Shown here: piece after piece, positions 12,289-23,953 of the stretch
Position numbering within the stretch: the stretch's first letter is position 1
Layout: every line of letters begins with the position of its first letter
DNA from: Cavia porcellus
Lineage: Eukaryota; Chordata; Mammalia; Rodentia; Caviidae
Length of the DNA stretch: 64,000 bases
Direction of reading: 5' to 3'
Assembly (NCBI RefSeq): GCF_034190915.1
Contig: NW_026947507.1
Location: forward strand, 30,184,001 to 30,248,000
Position numbers and translations under genes: made by a program
The notes under the pieces: model-generated
Told to the model about the DNA's origin: nothing
Database searches by the model: none
What the model saw: the letters and a program-made list of their open reading frames with translations, nothing else

Positions 12289-13584
12289 AGCAGAATTTAG
12301 AAAAGACACCTAGTTACCTGAGAGAGCCATGCAGATCCCAGCTGCCTGGGTTGTGCTGATGGGAAATGACTGTAGCCAGGACTTAACACAGAGGGGTGGT
12401 TTCCTCTCTAAAGTTCTCTGTGTTTTCAAATGTAAATGAAAAGGCCAAGAAAAGTCACTGAGTGAATAATGGAGGAAACACTTGAGATAAAGGAGGGGTA
12501 ATTATGATCTCTTTCAGTGGAGTGAAGCCTGATTTTTCATAAGCTGCTGCTGTTTCTAATTTCTACTGCTGAAAGGACAAAATATTCATTTTAGGATGTG
12601 GAAAAAAAGAAATATCAACTCCATTCACTTTACATCCAACAGAATGTGACTGGGAAATTAAGAGTAATGCAGACTTTCTTTTTAGACTCAGTTTTAAGTT
12701 CTTCATGTGAGTAGGCCATAGAAGGTATATTTTGCTGCTTACAACAATAGATTTAATTGGCTACTTAATCAAATTACAGATTTCTCCCTGAATTCCTTTC
12801 TTTTACAATGCTGCATGATGTAATTGGTGAAATTAGTCCTACTTGACCTAGGGCACATGTGAAAACTTGGCTGTGAAGTCTGTACAATCTTATCTCTAGG
12901 ATACTGAAATGTGTTTCCCATATGGTCAAAATGGTTTACTTATGTTATTTCTGCCACAACAGGAACTGCACCAATAACAATGTCCTTGTGCTTTATTTCC
13001 CCAAATCTATTTTATTCAAAGATAAATAGAAAGAAGAAGAAAAAGAAGGAGGAGGAGGAGGAAAAATTATAACAAAATTTCAAAGTGCATCAATCAGGGG
13101 TAACAGTGGTGCATACGTTGTGCATTGCCATCCCCAAATCATTCACCCAGGGCATAGGACATCTGCTTTCAATGGTCCAAACAGTTACCAGCATGAATCT
13201 TTCTCTTCATCGAACTAAAAAAAATCAGTAGTATAACTATCTGAACTATTTTTTTATATACATATGCATACACATATATGTATGTTTTCCTTTCTGTGCT
13301 TTGTTTTTCTCTAAGCACAAAGAAATTTTTTTCTTGGTAATAGTGTTTGTGTGGCTGGCAAATCCCAGTCGATTTTCAGTTGTCACTTGGTTTAGATGCA
13401 GTGGCTCTAAGAGCATGGAGCTTTCTGTCCAAGGTTCAGACCAGCCTGGAGACAAGGGTGTTCTATTTCTTTCCAGACAACTTCAAGATTGTTGTATCTT
13501 TTCCAGACTTCCACTGATATATCCCTTGGAAATAATCTTTTTCCAGATTTTAATAGTTATTTTGGCAATCACACAATTTCCTTG
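12289..13584. other. No gene recognised
   Basis: AT-rich unique-looking DNA. A purine microsatellite (GAA/GGA) lies at about 13029-13066. Confidence 0.4.
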
Positions 13585-13586
13585 TC

Positions 13587-13650
13587 TTTCTTTTTTTTTA
13601 TTTTTTTGGTACTGGGAATCAAACTCATGACCTTCCTTGCTTCTTTTGTC
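13587..13650 (-). mobile_element. ID-like SINE fragment
   Basis: 'ttttttggtactgggaatca' then 'aactcatgacc': the 3' half of an antisense ID. Confidence 0.5.
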
Positions 13651-13761
13651 CATTGTAGGCAGTCACACCCATGTGTCCCATCTGGGTGCCTGTAGGCTTG
13701 TGGTAGGGCCATGTCAAACCGTCCATTGAGAAGGCTGCAAAAAAAAAGAGAGAAAAAAACA

Positions 13762-13936
13762 TAGCCAGGTTTGGTAGTGCACGCCTGTAATCCCAGCATT
13801 TGGGAGGCTGAGGCAGGAGGATCATTGTAGTTTGGGACCAGCTTGGGTTACAAAGTGTGCTCAAGGCCAGCCTGAACTGCATAAAGATATTCTGTTTCAA
13901 AAAAAGACAAAAAAAAAAAAAAAAAAAAAAAAAGAC
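13762..13936 (+). mobile_element. B1 SINE with long A tail
   Basis: 'gtgcacgcctgtaatcccag', 'gctcaaggccagcctgaact', then a ~24-base oligo-A tail. Confidence 0.85.
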
Positions 13937-14387
13937 ACAGGCTGGTCCCCTATGGCTGTCACCTCTGGGGCCTCTGGGTCCACAGTTCCCAGCTCTGTTC
14001 ATGCCCCCAAGGAGTGATCTGAATTTCTGTGCCACATTACATGAGTGGCTAATGTCTTCCACCACGCCCGGAGAGGACTGGGACATGTCCACCCAAATTT
14101 CCATCTCCCCCTGCCAAAGCAAAGAAAAGCAAAACAAAACAAAAAATTTCAAGTGTAACATCCCAAAATTATTCATGGACCATTTCCAGTGAACTGGCAA
14201 GGGCGGGGCGGCAGAATCTTCCAGATTAAACCTCTGAGGTTACACTTTTTATTGTAGACACAACTTTGTGAGATACAGGGCTGAAGTCCACACCTACAGA
14301 TTTATCTTCTCTATGATTTTCTTAGATCATTTCTACCTCTCCTTTGGAGAATACCATTCTCCTCACTAATAGGTAATTTGAAATCTT

Positions 14388-14460
14388 GAGCGCTGAGATG
14401 TAGCTTGGAGGTGGAGTGCTTGTTAGCATGTGTGAGCCTTAGGGATCTTAGGTGTGAGTA
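14388..14460 (+). mobile_element. ID-like SINE, diverged
   Basis: 'gctgagatgtagcttggagg' and 'agcatgtgtgagcctta'. Confidence 0.4.
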
Positions 14461-14606
14461 GAAAAGGTCTTATTTTGACAAGGTTTGATATTTTAAAGAA
14501 TACTTAATTTTTGAATTTAATTTTTAAAGTCTGATATAACCTGACTCCTAGCCTGTTTCTTCTCTTTGAACTCTTTTGTGAGCAGGGATATATTCCTATA
14601 AGTTTT

Positions 14607-14730
14607 TGTTTGTTTTTTAAGGACAGGGTTTTGCTATGTAGTTCAGAATGGTCTTAAACTCAGAGCAATCCTCCTGCCTTAGCGTTCTGAGTGCTGGGAT
14701 TCCAAGTAAGTAATCCCAGGCCTGGTGTTT
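14607..14730 (-). mobile_element. B1 SINE
   Basis: 'gacagggttttgctatgtag', 'gtgctgggattccaag'. A (TTTTC)n tract follows. Confidence 0.7.
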
Positions 14731-14810
14731 TATATACATTTTCTCTTTTCTTTTCTTTTCTTTTTTTTTCCCCCCAAGACTGGCTGGGCTGCATAGCAAG
14801 ACCCTATATT

Positions 14811-15240
14811 AATTTTATTTTACAGAGATTAAAACCAAACAAAATAGAACAGAATAAAGCCAATCAAAACAAGGCTGTGTAAGTGACACAGGAGTTCAAA
14901 ACAAGGTAATAAGAAATCAACAATGGTTACCATAATGCCTCTTGTTACCTTCAAAATAGCTGCTCATATCTTCAGATATAGTAAAATCGAACAGAATAGA
15001 ACCAACAAAAACAAAATAATGAATGCAATACAGGACTTTAAAACAAGATGATAGTCCCAATATGACTACCATAATATATCTTGTTATCCTCAAAATAACT
15101 GCTCATGCCATCAGACATAATAAAATCAAACAAGATAGAACAAAATAAAACCCAACCCAACAAACCAATGAGAATGATACAGGACTTCAAAACAAGATAA
15201 TAGGGAATTAACAATGGCTACCATCTTCAGGAGATCCCCC
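14811..15240 (-). mobile_element. Half-L1-family 3' tail: A-rich ~145-bp tandem repeats
   Basis: Three units carry the same landmarks as the 40.6-41.6 kb array ('caggactt-aaaacaagat' at about 14889, 15031 and 15180; periods 142 and 149 bp). The element ends, on the minus strand, in the A/T-rich 3' terminus near 14811. It is in the same orientation as the 40 kb element but has no ORF1 upstream. Confidence 0.7.
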
Positions 15241-15660
15241 ACAGATGCCACACTATGTATTGCTATCCTCTAAGCAGATGATCAGACTACCAGCTTTAGG
15301 CCTGCGAAGTCAGTGAAACCCTAAACACTGCAAGCATTAAATTGTATTTCACCTCATTAGCCATCATCACAGTCTGTGTTTCTCGGGACCAGCTAGCTGC
15401 TCTCGGGGGTTGGGGGGAGACCTTAGCTCTTCTTGTCTCCCAGATCATGGTCTCGGAAGGGCTGGCGTCTGGCTGTCTCCCAGTCAGCCTGTGCATGGCA
15501 CTGACTCACAAGAGGTCTCGGCTTCTTGTTGACTTCTCACTCTCCTCCTCAGCAGTCCGCCATGGCACAGACTCACAGAAAAAGCCGGCATCTGGCTTTC
15601 TGCCAGACAGTGCATGCACGGCACCCACTCTCAGTTATAAGTATTTTCTTGCATTTATAT
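15241..15660 (-). repeat. GC-rich module with ~123-bp period, joined to the A-rich tail
   Basis: 'ggcgtctggctgtctcccag' at 15464 recurs in altered form at 15587 (123 bp). 'catggca-ctgactcac' blocks recur about every 62 bp. On the minus strand this module lies immediately 5' of the A-rich tail, where the 40 kb element has ORF1. It may be a promoter-monomer array, by analogy with the tandem monomers at the 5' ends of rodent L1s. Confidence 0.5.
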
Positions 15661-16297
15661 TTCAAAGAGGGAAAAGCAGTATAAATAGTGCTTCCTAATT
15701 GAGCAGCATACAGTTTCTTGGGTTTTTCAAAAATACAAATGACAAGATTTGACGTTAGACTGATTTATCAAAGAGGTTTTAGGATATTTTGAGAGTTCCC
15801 AAGTGATTCTGATGTAACTATCCACTTATTTATAGATTGCCTTTGGGATCTCTAAGAATTTCCTTAGACAGAATAAATTTTCTTATAAAACCTTTTCTTG
15901 AGGGAAGTCTGATACCATTTCAGGATGTCATTAGGAAGCATTGTAAGAGAAGAAAAACACAGCTTTTTGTTTTGGTTGCTTCCACAGTTAATAAAAAAGC
16001 CCCCCACCCCCATTCCAGGGAGTGAACTCATTCCTGGCATCGCATCCCCAGGTGTTTACTTATAATATGATGGGATTAAACATTTCAAAACCAGGCACAG
16101 AAATCTGCCTATGATGAGCTTTGACCTTTGCATTTGTAAATCTGCTTTTAATGATTGACCATAACAAGCTTAAGCAATTAATTGTACTTTGATGGTTTCA
16201 GAGAGTCACATATTGAAGACATAACTGTAAAAGGTTCCTAGTAACTGAGCTCATTGATTTTTATGTTTATGATATGTGGCCTGATTAATTTTTCTCT
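15661..16297. other. No gene recognised
   Basis: AT-rich unique-looking DNA. Confidence 0.4.
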
Positions 16298-16362
16298 TTT
16301 GGGGTGTTAGGGACTCTAACATGTTAAGCATGTGCTCTCTCACTGAGCTGCATCTCGAGCCT
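16298..16362 (-). mobile_element. ID-like SINE fragment
   Basis: 'gcatgtgctctctcactgag' then 'ctgcatctcgagcc': antisense ID 5' half. Confidence 0.5.
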
Positions 16363-16671
16363 CTTGTGGTCTAATTAGGCTGAGTCACAAAAGCCATCTC
16401 ACTGAACTATAGACATACACAGGCGGAGCTGACGGTCAGCAAGTCCGAATCCCGCTGGAAGGTCAGAGAGCACAAGTGGGGCTGGGCTCCTCCCGAAGGA
16501 GTGAGACTGACTTTGCACTGATCATGAGCTGGGCCTGGTTCAACTCAACGTTGTGTTTTGGGATGGTGCTGTGGTTTCTAGCAGGACTTCTGCAGAATGT
16601 TCTTCTTATTCTTTTCCAAATTCTCCCAGATTCACTGAACTTTTATTTTATTTTATATTTATTTATTTATT

Positions 16672-16782
16672 TGAGCTGGCCTTGACCTCACTACATAGCC
16701 TGTCCTTGAATTCACGGCAGTCCTTCTACCTCAGCCTCCCAAGTGCTGGGATTACAGGCATGTGCCACCGTGTGCTGCTCGC
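16672..16782 (-). mobile_element. B1 SINE, 3'-truncated copy
   Basis: 'gctggccttgacctcactac' and 'gtgctgggattacaggcatg'. Confidence 0.8.
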
Positions 16783-17044
16783 TGGACCTTTAATGTCATA
16801 AATACTTATCACAATATATTGTAAATGTCTCTTTGTCCGTTTCCCTTAAAAGACTGCAGTTCCCCGAGGCCACATCTGTCTCTTAGCTGTGCTGTCAGTC
16901 CGCACAGGATGGGAGTACAAAATCGATATTGGCTGAAACAAATATAATTTGATCTTACTCATATTTTAGGTGATAAAAATGAATATCAAAATGGAATTCA
17001 GAAGAGAAAATATTGAAAGATAACCTAGAAGAAGAAATGTAACA

Positions 17045-17283
17045 CACCCCCACCCCCAATCCTGGGGATGAACCCAAGGTCTTTGCACTGTGGGCTAAAA
17101 CCCCACGCTTTTAAAAAACAACTTCTTGGTCTTCTCCTTCTTCATCTTCATCTTCATCTTTTTCTTTTTTAAAAATTTTTTTCTTTTCAGACAGGATCTC
17201 ACTAAATCACTATATTGCCAAGGCTGGGCTCAAACTTACTTCCTCCTGGGGTGCTGGGATTACAGGCAGGATTATACCCAGCT
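17045..17283 (-). mobile_element. ID-B1 composite SINE, antisense
   Basis: 'cctggggatgaacccaaggt' (ID), a (CTTCAT)n-like linker, then 'cagacaggatctcactaaat' and 'gtgctgggattacaggcag' (B1). Confidence 0.65.
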
Positions 17284-17702
17284 ATAATGTTTTTTTTTTG
17301 AGACAGATGAATAGTGTCTGTGTCCATTAGCCCATAATAACTGAATGTTGATCACATGCAAAATATTGCTGCAGGAAGAGAAAAAATTCATGCATTCTGC
17401 AAGACACAATTTCATTAAGGAAATATGGCATACATAACAAACATAACAGTTAATAATAAATATATATAAGCTTTTATATGAATATATGAACACTACACAA
17501 TATTTTTCATATTTATACTTTATAAGTTGGTAAAGATTTTACTACATTTTAAAAACAGTTTATACTATTTACTTCTCTATTTCTTGTTTGCAATAAATGT
17601 AGGTAGAATGTGAGAGATGTAGGGAATCTATGAAAATACACTCAGAAGAATGTTTCTTCAGAAAAATGAATTAGTGAAAAAATATGTAATTTAAAATGAC
17701 TT

Positions 17703-17868
17703 TTATTTTTTTTTGGGGGGGAGGTCTTTTTGAAACAGGGTCTCGCTATGCAGTTTGGGCTGGCCTTGGGCTCACTTTGAAGCCCAGGCTGGTCTCGAAT
17801 TTGAAACCATCTTTCTGCCTCAGCCTCCAGAGTGCTGAGATTCCAGGTGTGTGTTACCATGCCTGGCT
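17703..17868 (-). mobile_element. B1 SINE, full length
   Basis: 'gggtctcgctatgcagtttg', 'agcccaggctggtctcgaat', 'taccatgcctggc'. Confidence 0.9.
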
Positions 17869-18589
17869 TTAAAGTGACTTCTTTGTCATTTCAGCAAGCT
17901 CCTATGGCTTTTCTGATCACAGCAGTAGTCTGTGAAAGATACTTTAATTTGGTAGTGTTGAGTAAAATCATGATTGAGATGTATTTATTATATGTTCTGC
18001 ATTTTCCTGATTCCCTGTAAGACAAAAATAGTGCTGTCCATGTGCCACAGCATTTTGCTTTTGTCTTGAGCACACCAGAAGACCCGTCTCCCTACTGTTG
18101 GAATCACATTGTACACAGTCTCGCCCATTCTGGCCACGGACTATAGGCAGCTGTGATACACATATTCTCAGATCTGCTTCTCAACATCTCTCACTTGCAA
18201 TCCTCTTGCTTTCTGCTCATGGATGATGAAGTGGCATCACTAGATGGAAATAGTCCCAAGTTCTTCCTTGAGCTCCAGTGATCCAAGTGCAAAGCGAACT
18301 GTCAGCCACGCTGCACTGTTATCTGAGAAATAACAGACACTGCAAGGCTGAGGTTTTCTTCTGTTTCTTTTGTGTTTTTGTTAAGAAACCATGGAGACTT
18401 CTGTTTTCATGCTAAGTTCAAGTAGATATTGTCCTTTTATCCCTGGGCTTTATCATGCACTCTGAATCTCTTTTATGTTATTTTTCCCTCTAAACTTTAA
18501 AGTCTTCATAAATCCTTGCCAAACATGAATGTATACTTCATTTTCCATATACTGTTAAGAACTTTGTGAATTATTGAATGTTAGGTGAA

Positions 18590-18875
18590 AATTTCAAGGA
18601 GTTACATTAACCAACTCTCTGTCACCGTGACATAATACCTTCGTTGACTCAATTTGAAGGGGGAAAGGTTGATTCTGGCTCATGGCTTCAGAGGTGTCAG
18701 TCCATGATTGCTTGGCACTGCTGCTTTTGGACCTGTGGTGGGGAGAGCCCCACAGAGGGGCTGGGTGGTGGAGAAAAGATCTCATCAACAGGAAGCCAGG
18801 AAGCAAAAGGAGGGAAAGGGAAGAGTCCTGGAGGGCATGCTTGCAGACATTAAATGAAACGAGAAATTACATGTA
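18590..18875. mobile_element. Dispersed repeat of unassigned family
   Basis: 'tctggctcatggcttcagag' with 'gtcagtccatgattg' and 'acctgtggtggggagagcc' resembles an interspersed repeat seen in many mammals (possibly LTR-related). I cannot assign the family. Confidence 0.35.
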
Positions 18876-18889
18876 AACATGTCAAAGGT

Positions 18890-19062
18890 CTTTCTTTCTT
18901 TCTTTCTTTCTTCTTTCTTTTTTTCTTCCTTTCTTGATAAGGTCTCAATATGTAGTTCAGGCTGGCCTTGAATTCACTGAAGTCAGCCCAGGCTGACTTC
19001 AAACTTGTGATGATCCTCCCAATCCAGCCTCCCAAATGCTGGGATTGTAGGAGTGTATTACA
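18890..19062 (-). mobile_element. B1 SINE with (TTTC)n tail
   Basis: The (CTTT)n run at 18891-18937 is the pure-strand complement of an A-rich tail. Then 'tagttcaggctggccttgaa' and 'atgctgggattgtagg'. Confidence 0.75.
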
Positions 19063-19079
19063 AATCAGGCTTATTTTTA

Positions 19080-19195
19080 ACTTTTGAGACAGAGTGTCTC
19101 TAAATCACTAAGTTGCTCGGGCTGGATTTGAATTTGTGATCTTCCTGTTTCAGCTTTCCAGATGCTGGGATTATAGGTATGTGCCATAACGCCCA
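19080..19195 (-). mobile_element. B1-like SINE, old
   Basis: 'ttttgagacagagtgtctct' and 'gatgctgggattataggtat'. It lacks the B1 duplication. Confidence 0.6.
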
Positions 19196-19199
19196 TGAA

Positions 19200-22112
19200 C
19201 TCAAAGGGAGAGCTACCAATAGACAGTTTGAGGTTGGAGAAAACCCAGTGTCATTTCTCCTTCAGTTGTTTTTACAATGCTGGTAAAGGAGATGAACATA
19301 AAATCAAAGAACATATTTTCTTTTCTTAAATTAAAAGCTTAATTATCTTGATCATTTATATATCACATGGTTCAAGGTTCAACAGATACAAAAAGCTGTG
19401 TGCTGAAAAATCTCCTTTGCACACTTGTTCTCCAGACCCCCTGATCACCCCATTAGGGACCCACTTCCTTATTTATTCTACTAGAGGTTTTGTAGGTTTA
19501 TAAGCAATGGTGTGACTCATTGATGTCAGTGATGATCCACTCAGCTCAGCCACTATAGCTTGAAAGCAGCTGGAGTCAGAACCTCAGCAAATGGGGATGG
19601 CTGTGTGACAAAAAACTTTATTCAGAAGAGCAGTCGGGTGGCTGCATTTGGCCTGTGTGCCTGTGGTCTGCGAACACCTGTCCCAAGGCATGGAGTAGTA
19701 TAAAGAATTACTTTCTCCTCTATGAAATTGCAGTGATATTGGTGACAACCTACCCTTGAGAAAACTGAGAAAATAGAAAATAGGAACTCAAGAATTTTCT
19801 GCATGACTAATTCTCTGGTACATCATGGTGGAGGTCTGTAGAATCTAGTAGGTGTCTTGTGACTAATACTGATGGATCCCTTTGGAAACTCCAAGCCGTG
19901 TTTATGGAAGGGACAAGAGGCAGTGCATTTGGGGTCAGCTCCTCCTGCCTCATGAAACAGCCCAGTCTGTGGGCCCCTTGTTCCCACATCAGCCCAGCCT
20001 GAGTCTGGATGAAGGATCCACTGTGGTCTCCTGGGTTCTTTAACTCCCTAGCACACCCCACGCTTGGGTTCTCGTGACTTAAAGTGTTTGAAGCAAACCT
20101 AGCCTTGTGGATAGTTTTTATAAGCTCTTCCCAGTAAGTAGGAACCCAATCGATAAGTATTAAAGATACTTCTTGTTTGGGTGGGGTGGGCATATGCAAT
20201 TTCAGGGGGAAAATCAGGGACCAGAAAAACGAGTGACTCAAGTGCAGGCCGAGCACACCGGAAGGGCACTGAGCGTCACTTCCGGTTTTCAGTGCACAGG
20301 GTTCTGAAACTGGGAAGTGTGCGTCTTGCTTATCTTTCCCCATTCTCTTTTCCATGTTTTTATTTCTCACAAACCTTCTGGTCTTTTCCTTGTACTTCAG
20401 TATATTTTTCTGGACAGATTTGGGCTGAAAGAGGAAAAACTTAAAACTTGAACTATTTGGTCTAGTTTCCGGTTAGCTCTTCAAATAGCAGATTAAATTT
20501 GAGAGCAATTTAAACCACTGGTTAAGGTCAGTTTCTCGTATTACCAGTGAAGTTTAGATAGTCTCTATTCTCAGGTGGCACAAATAAAGGATTCTTTTTC
20601 CCTTTAGGAAAATTGACTTGTGTTTTCAGAAGATGTTTTCGTTGGATAATGACTCTCTTGTTTGGGTATTTACACCAATCTGTGTATTTTACTAGTCATG
20701 AGTCCCTGAAGTACAAAAGTTTTTTAGGAAAAGAGTAACCCAAGTCCTTTCTGTGGCCTTTCTTCCCAAATGAGGCCAAAGAGAAATAAAATACTTTAGT
20801 CTTTAATCAGTTCAAATACTGATAGTTGGGACAATAACAAACAGTAGAGTGTTTTCTGCCTATTGTAAAGGAAAATAAAATGTTTACTCATTGGGAACAC
20901 TATACTTTCTTCAAGGCTCCTCTCTCCTATCTTTTCTTCTTATTTTCTTTGATTCAATCTTTTTCTTATCTGAGCAAACACTTTTCTTGGTTTGACTCTT
21001 CTTCTTGGCACAGACAGGAGTGTGATTCCTTAATTTTAGCATGGGTTCTGAATGTTTAGGTAGAAGTTTGAAATGCAGTTCTTTTTTTTGTTCTATTTTT
21101 TTTATCCATAATATTTCTCCATTTCCTAACTCTCCTTTACAACTTCTTAAATACCTCACACTGTGGAGAGCCCTTTTTGATATAGCAAATTATCTGCTAG
21201 GGGTATAAGAAAAAGATGTAGGGTTTCATGGTCATATATTTAGTTAATAGATGTGGGGTTTCATGGTCTTGTATTTAGATGTGTGAAAGTTGCTATTAAG
21301 AGAAATTTTTATTGTGTGATTAAATTTAGAAAGGCATTTCTAGCATCTACATATGAGAAAAATCAGAAGCTATCTATGTATATATGTTTGTAATGAAATT
21401 CAGAGGATGGATATTGTGTCTAAAGCTATGCATTAAAGCAGAAGGCATTTTGTGAGTTTGAAAGGGTCAGAATTACAACAAATGTTCTGAGCTTCAATAT
21501 CTATCTAAATGCTTTCATCAAGAGAGCAGAATGGAAAGCTGCAGTATTTCCTGAGAGAACTCTAGTACCTTCCACTTTGTGGGAGATTCAGAAGTTTCTC
21601 ATTCAATTTACTGTTACTTTGATGTAAATCAGAAATGATGGAAGACTTTAGGTAAAGTAAGAGGTGATATGTTTGTTAAAATATTGAAAAAAAAATAATT
21701 TCCTGCTTGGTGAGGACAAGGTTGAAGAGCATGTTTCTGTCTGAGGTGGTTTGTCTACTGGACACGAATACACAGATGGGAGTGGCTGAGTTCTTACTCT
21801 CAGCATGATACCTCTGTAATATAGTCGTGAGGAATACAGTTGCTTTTGAAGTACCTTCGATGGATTTGATAGATTGGTTGTGCTTTGAGTAAGAGCATGA
21901 CAGCCTGCCCTTTGACCAGATAGTTCATGATCATGTTGGAGAGACTTTTCACATCTCTGTCACTGTCCTGACAATACTCTGAATTGTAAAAGGCTTCTCA
22001 CTCTCCACCAATACAGTATTGGGTCAGAGGGGCAGAAAGGAGTGAACTGGAAAGCATCCAAGAACTGGAATGATTTGTAGATGTTTCTGCCTTTCTTAAA
22101 AATCCTATTTAG
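19200..22112. other. No gene recognised; one 187-codon ORF
   Basis: A minus-strand ORF at 19807-20370 is long for AT-rich DNA, but I see no domain, signal, coiled coil or splice context, and its start codon is arbitrary. Treat it as chance unless homology is shown. Two 35-bp tandem copies lie at 21214-21283. Confidence 0.4.
21214..21283. repeat. Two-copy 35-bp tandem duplication
   Basis: 'agatgtagggtttcatggtc' at 21214 and 'agatgtggggtttcatggtc' at 21249. Confidence 0.6.
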
Positions 22113-22200
22113 TGGGGTTGGGGATTTAGCTCAGCAGCAGAAGCATCTACCTGGTAAGTGCAAGTTCATGAGTATAATACCCGGTACAAAAAACAAACAA
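22113..22200 (+). mobile_element. ID-like SINE
   Basis: 'ggggttggggatttagctca', 'atacccggtac', AAAC-rich tail. Confidence 0.8.
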
Positions 22201-22267
22201 AAACCTTATCTAGTAGACTTAAAAGTCCAAGGGAGTATAAATGTTTTCAAATAAGAATAGCTAGGAG

Positions 22268-22355
22268 CTGGGCATGGTGGTGCATGCCTATAATCTCAGC
22301 ACTTAGGAAGCTGAGGCAGGAAGATCACTATCAGTTTGAAGTGAGTTCAACCCTG
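22268..22355 (+). mobile_element. B1 SINE fragment
   Basis: 'ctgggcatggtggtgcatgc', 'gctgaggcaggaagatcact'. Confidence 0.75.
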
Positions 22356-23021
22356 TTTTGCATACCTTGCACTCTGAATTACATGTTTTATGCACACTAT
22401 ATCTTTTATGCATTCATCAATGCAGCAAAGAAATTCTTTTTCATTCTCCTTATCCTGGGAGAACATCCAGGCTCATGTAAATTTACTTCTGAAGGTTATA
22501 CAGTAAGGAAAGTTTGGAGCAGAAGTTCAGATCCAGATGTGCTTGTCTTCAAAGTCCATGCATTGTTGTCCCTTGTTTAGTAGTATTGTAACCTGGGCCA
22601 CTACCTGGTTAGCTCTGCTAAACAGCTGACAGTAGTACACCTGCTTAGGAGTGGTAGGGAACCACCATTTATTAAGTCTCACTTGAGAGTGAAAATAAAG
22701 GGCAGAAAGAAGTGTGGGGGACTTGGGTCTCTACACTTACAGGAAATCAGTAGCCAAAGGCAAGGGAGATTTGTAGTTCTGATTCATACTATGTGCAGAT
22801 GAGTCTTTGGCAATGTCATGGATTTCTTCCTGTCACTATAACGTGTCAGCACAGATTGTGATGGTTTAATAGTGATAAGGTAAAAACAGAAAATTTCACT
22901 TTCAAGAAAATGATAGATGCAGAATGACATTTTTTTCTATATGTTTATCCATTATGGATTCATATAGAACTAGAACCAAAGGTTTAGAAGAGCTCGTGTC
23001 TTTGTAATCAATATTGCTTCA

Positions 23022-23195
23022 GTTTTTTTTTTTTTTTTTTCAGTGCTGGGAATCAAACTCAGGACCTCACACTTTCCAGGTAGGTGCTATGCCACTGAGC
23101 TATATCCTCAACCCCTGGCGGTGTTTTTGGAATTGAATGTAGGACCTTCCACTTGCCAGGCAAACACTGTGCCACTGAGCTATATCTCTGGCTCT
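23022..23195 (-). mobile_element. Tandem pair of ID-like SINEs (dimer)
   Basis: Poly-T, then two consecutive antisense ID bodies. Each contains 'gccactgagctatat' (at about 23090 and 23171) and a 'aggacct' block. Confidence 0.75.
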
Positions 23196-23302
23196 GTGAT
23201 TCAGGTTGTAAAACAAACTGGAAAAATGGTAATATTTCTATTCATTTTTGTAAACATTTCAGCTGTATTCAGGTTGGAAAAATATAGTTTTTCTCTTTGG
23301 TG

Positions 23303-23308
23303 TTTATT
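23303..23308 (-). promoter_or_regulatory. SMIM31: Candidate SMIM31 polyadenylation hexamer (AATAAA)
   Basis: AATAAA on the minus strand, about 650 nt after the stop codon, in sequence outside the nearby SINEs. Another AATAAA at 23502-23497 is closer but sits inside an ID-B1 composite. Which one is used cannot be told from sequence alone. Confidence 0.25.
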
Positions 23309-23427
23309 TCAGGTACAGAAGCAATAGTACAGTTAGAACAACTAATTGTAGCTTTAAAAAATCAATTAAGGCTTTGTACTTCAAATTGGGAAAAAAAGTG
23401 ATTAAAAATCTCTCTCTCTGCTTCTCT

Positions 23428-23608
23428 GGTCTGGGGGTTAAGCCCAGGGTCTCACACATACTAGGCAATGCTTTACATCTTTGGCCCTTTTTAATGTTTA
23501 TTTTGAGGCAGAATCTTGGTAAGTTGCCCAGGCTGGCTGCAAGTATAATTTTCTTGCCTCATTCCCCTGAGCAGCTAGGATGACAGGCGTGAGCCACCAT
23601 ACTTAGCT
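23428..23608 (-). mobile_element. ID-B1 composite SINE, antisense
   Basis: 'gggggttaagcccagggtct' (ID), then 'aagttgcccaggctggctgc' and 'gacaggcgtgagccaccata' (B1). It lies downstream of the SMIM31 stop. Confidence 0.65.
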
Positions 23609-23953
23609 CTTCTTTTCTCTGACCAGATTAGGACACACAGATCAGGCTCTTCTTGCTCTCTGTTATTATTGGTGCCTCTTTGGCCATGTTCCTTTGTACA
23701 ATCCGTCTTCCCTAGCAAGATGCAGTGCTCTTTAACAGGCAGAGTAAGGCTGAATCACAAGAATGGTGTGAACCTCTTTCTCCAGAACTGTGCCAATCAG
23801 TGATGATGGCTGGCCCGAGTGTGCAGTAAGCACACCTCCTAATTTCCTCGATCTTCCCCTCGTCTTTTTCCTTGTAGCTCCCATGGGTCACTTCCTCTGT
23901 TCCTGTGGGGAAGTATCTGCGGCCTCGAGTTCCTGGAAAGCTTCAGACCCTAG

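Noticed and set aside
13625..14200. 191-codon minus-strand ORF
   Set aside because: It reads through a B1 and its long oligo-A tail (poly-Phe), so it is SINE-derived.
20911..21159. Lysine-rich ORF considered as an alternative SMIM31 tail exon
   Set aside because: The match to the family C-terminus is compositional only. The exon at 23954-24054 fits in phase, length and motif.
1..23953. APELA, a small-peptide gene that lies on this side of SMIM31 in human
   Set aside because: I looked for its conserved C-terminal coding block on the minus strand and did not find it. It probably lies beyond the window.
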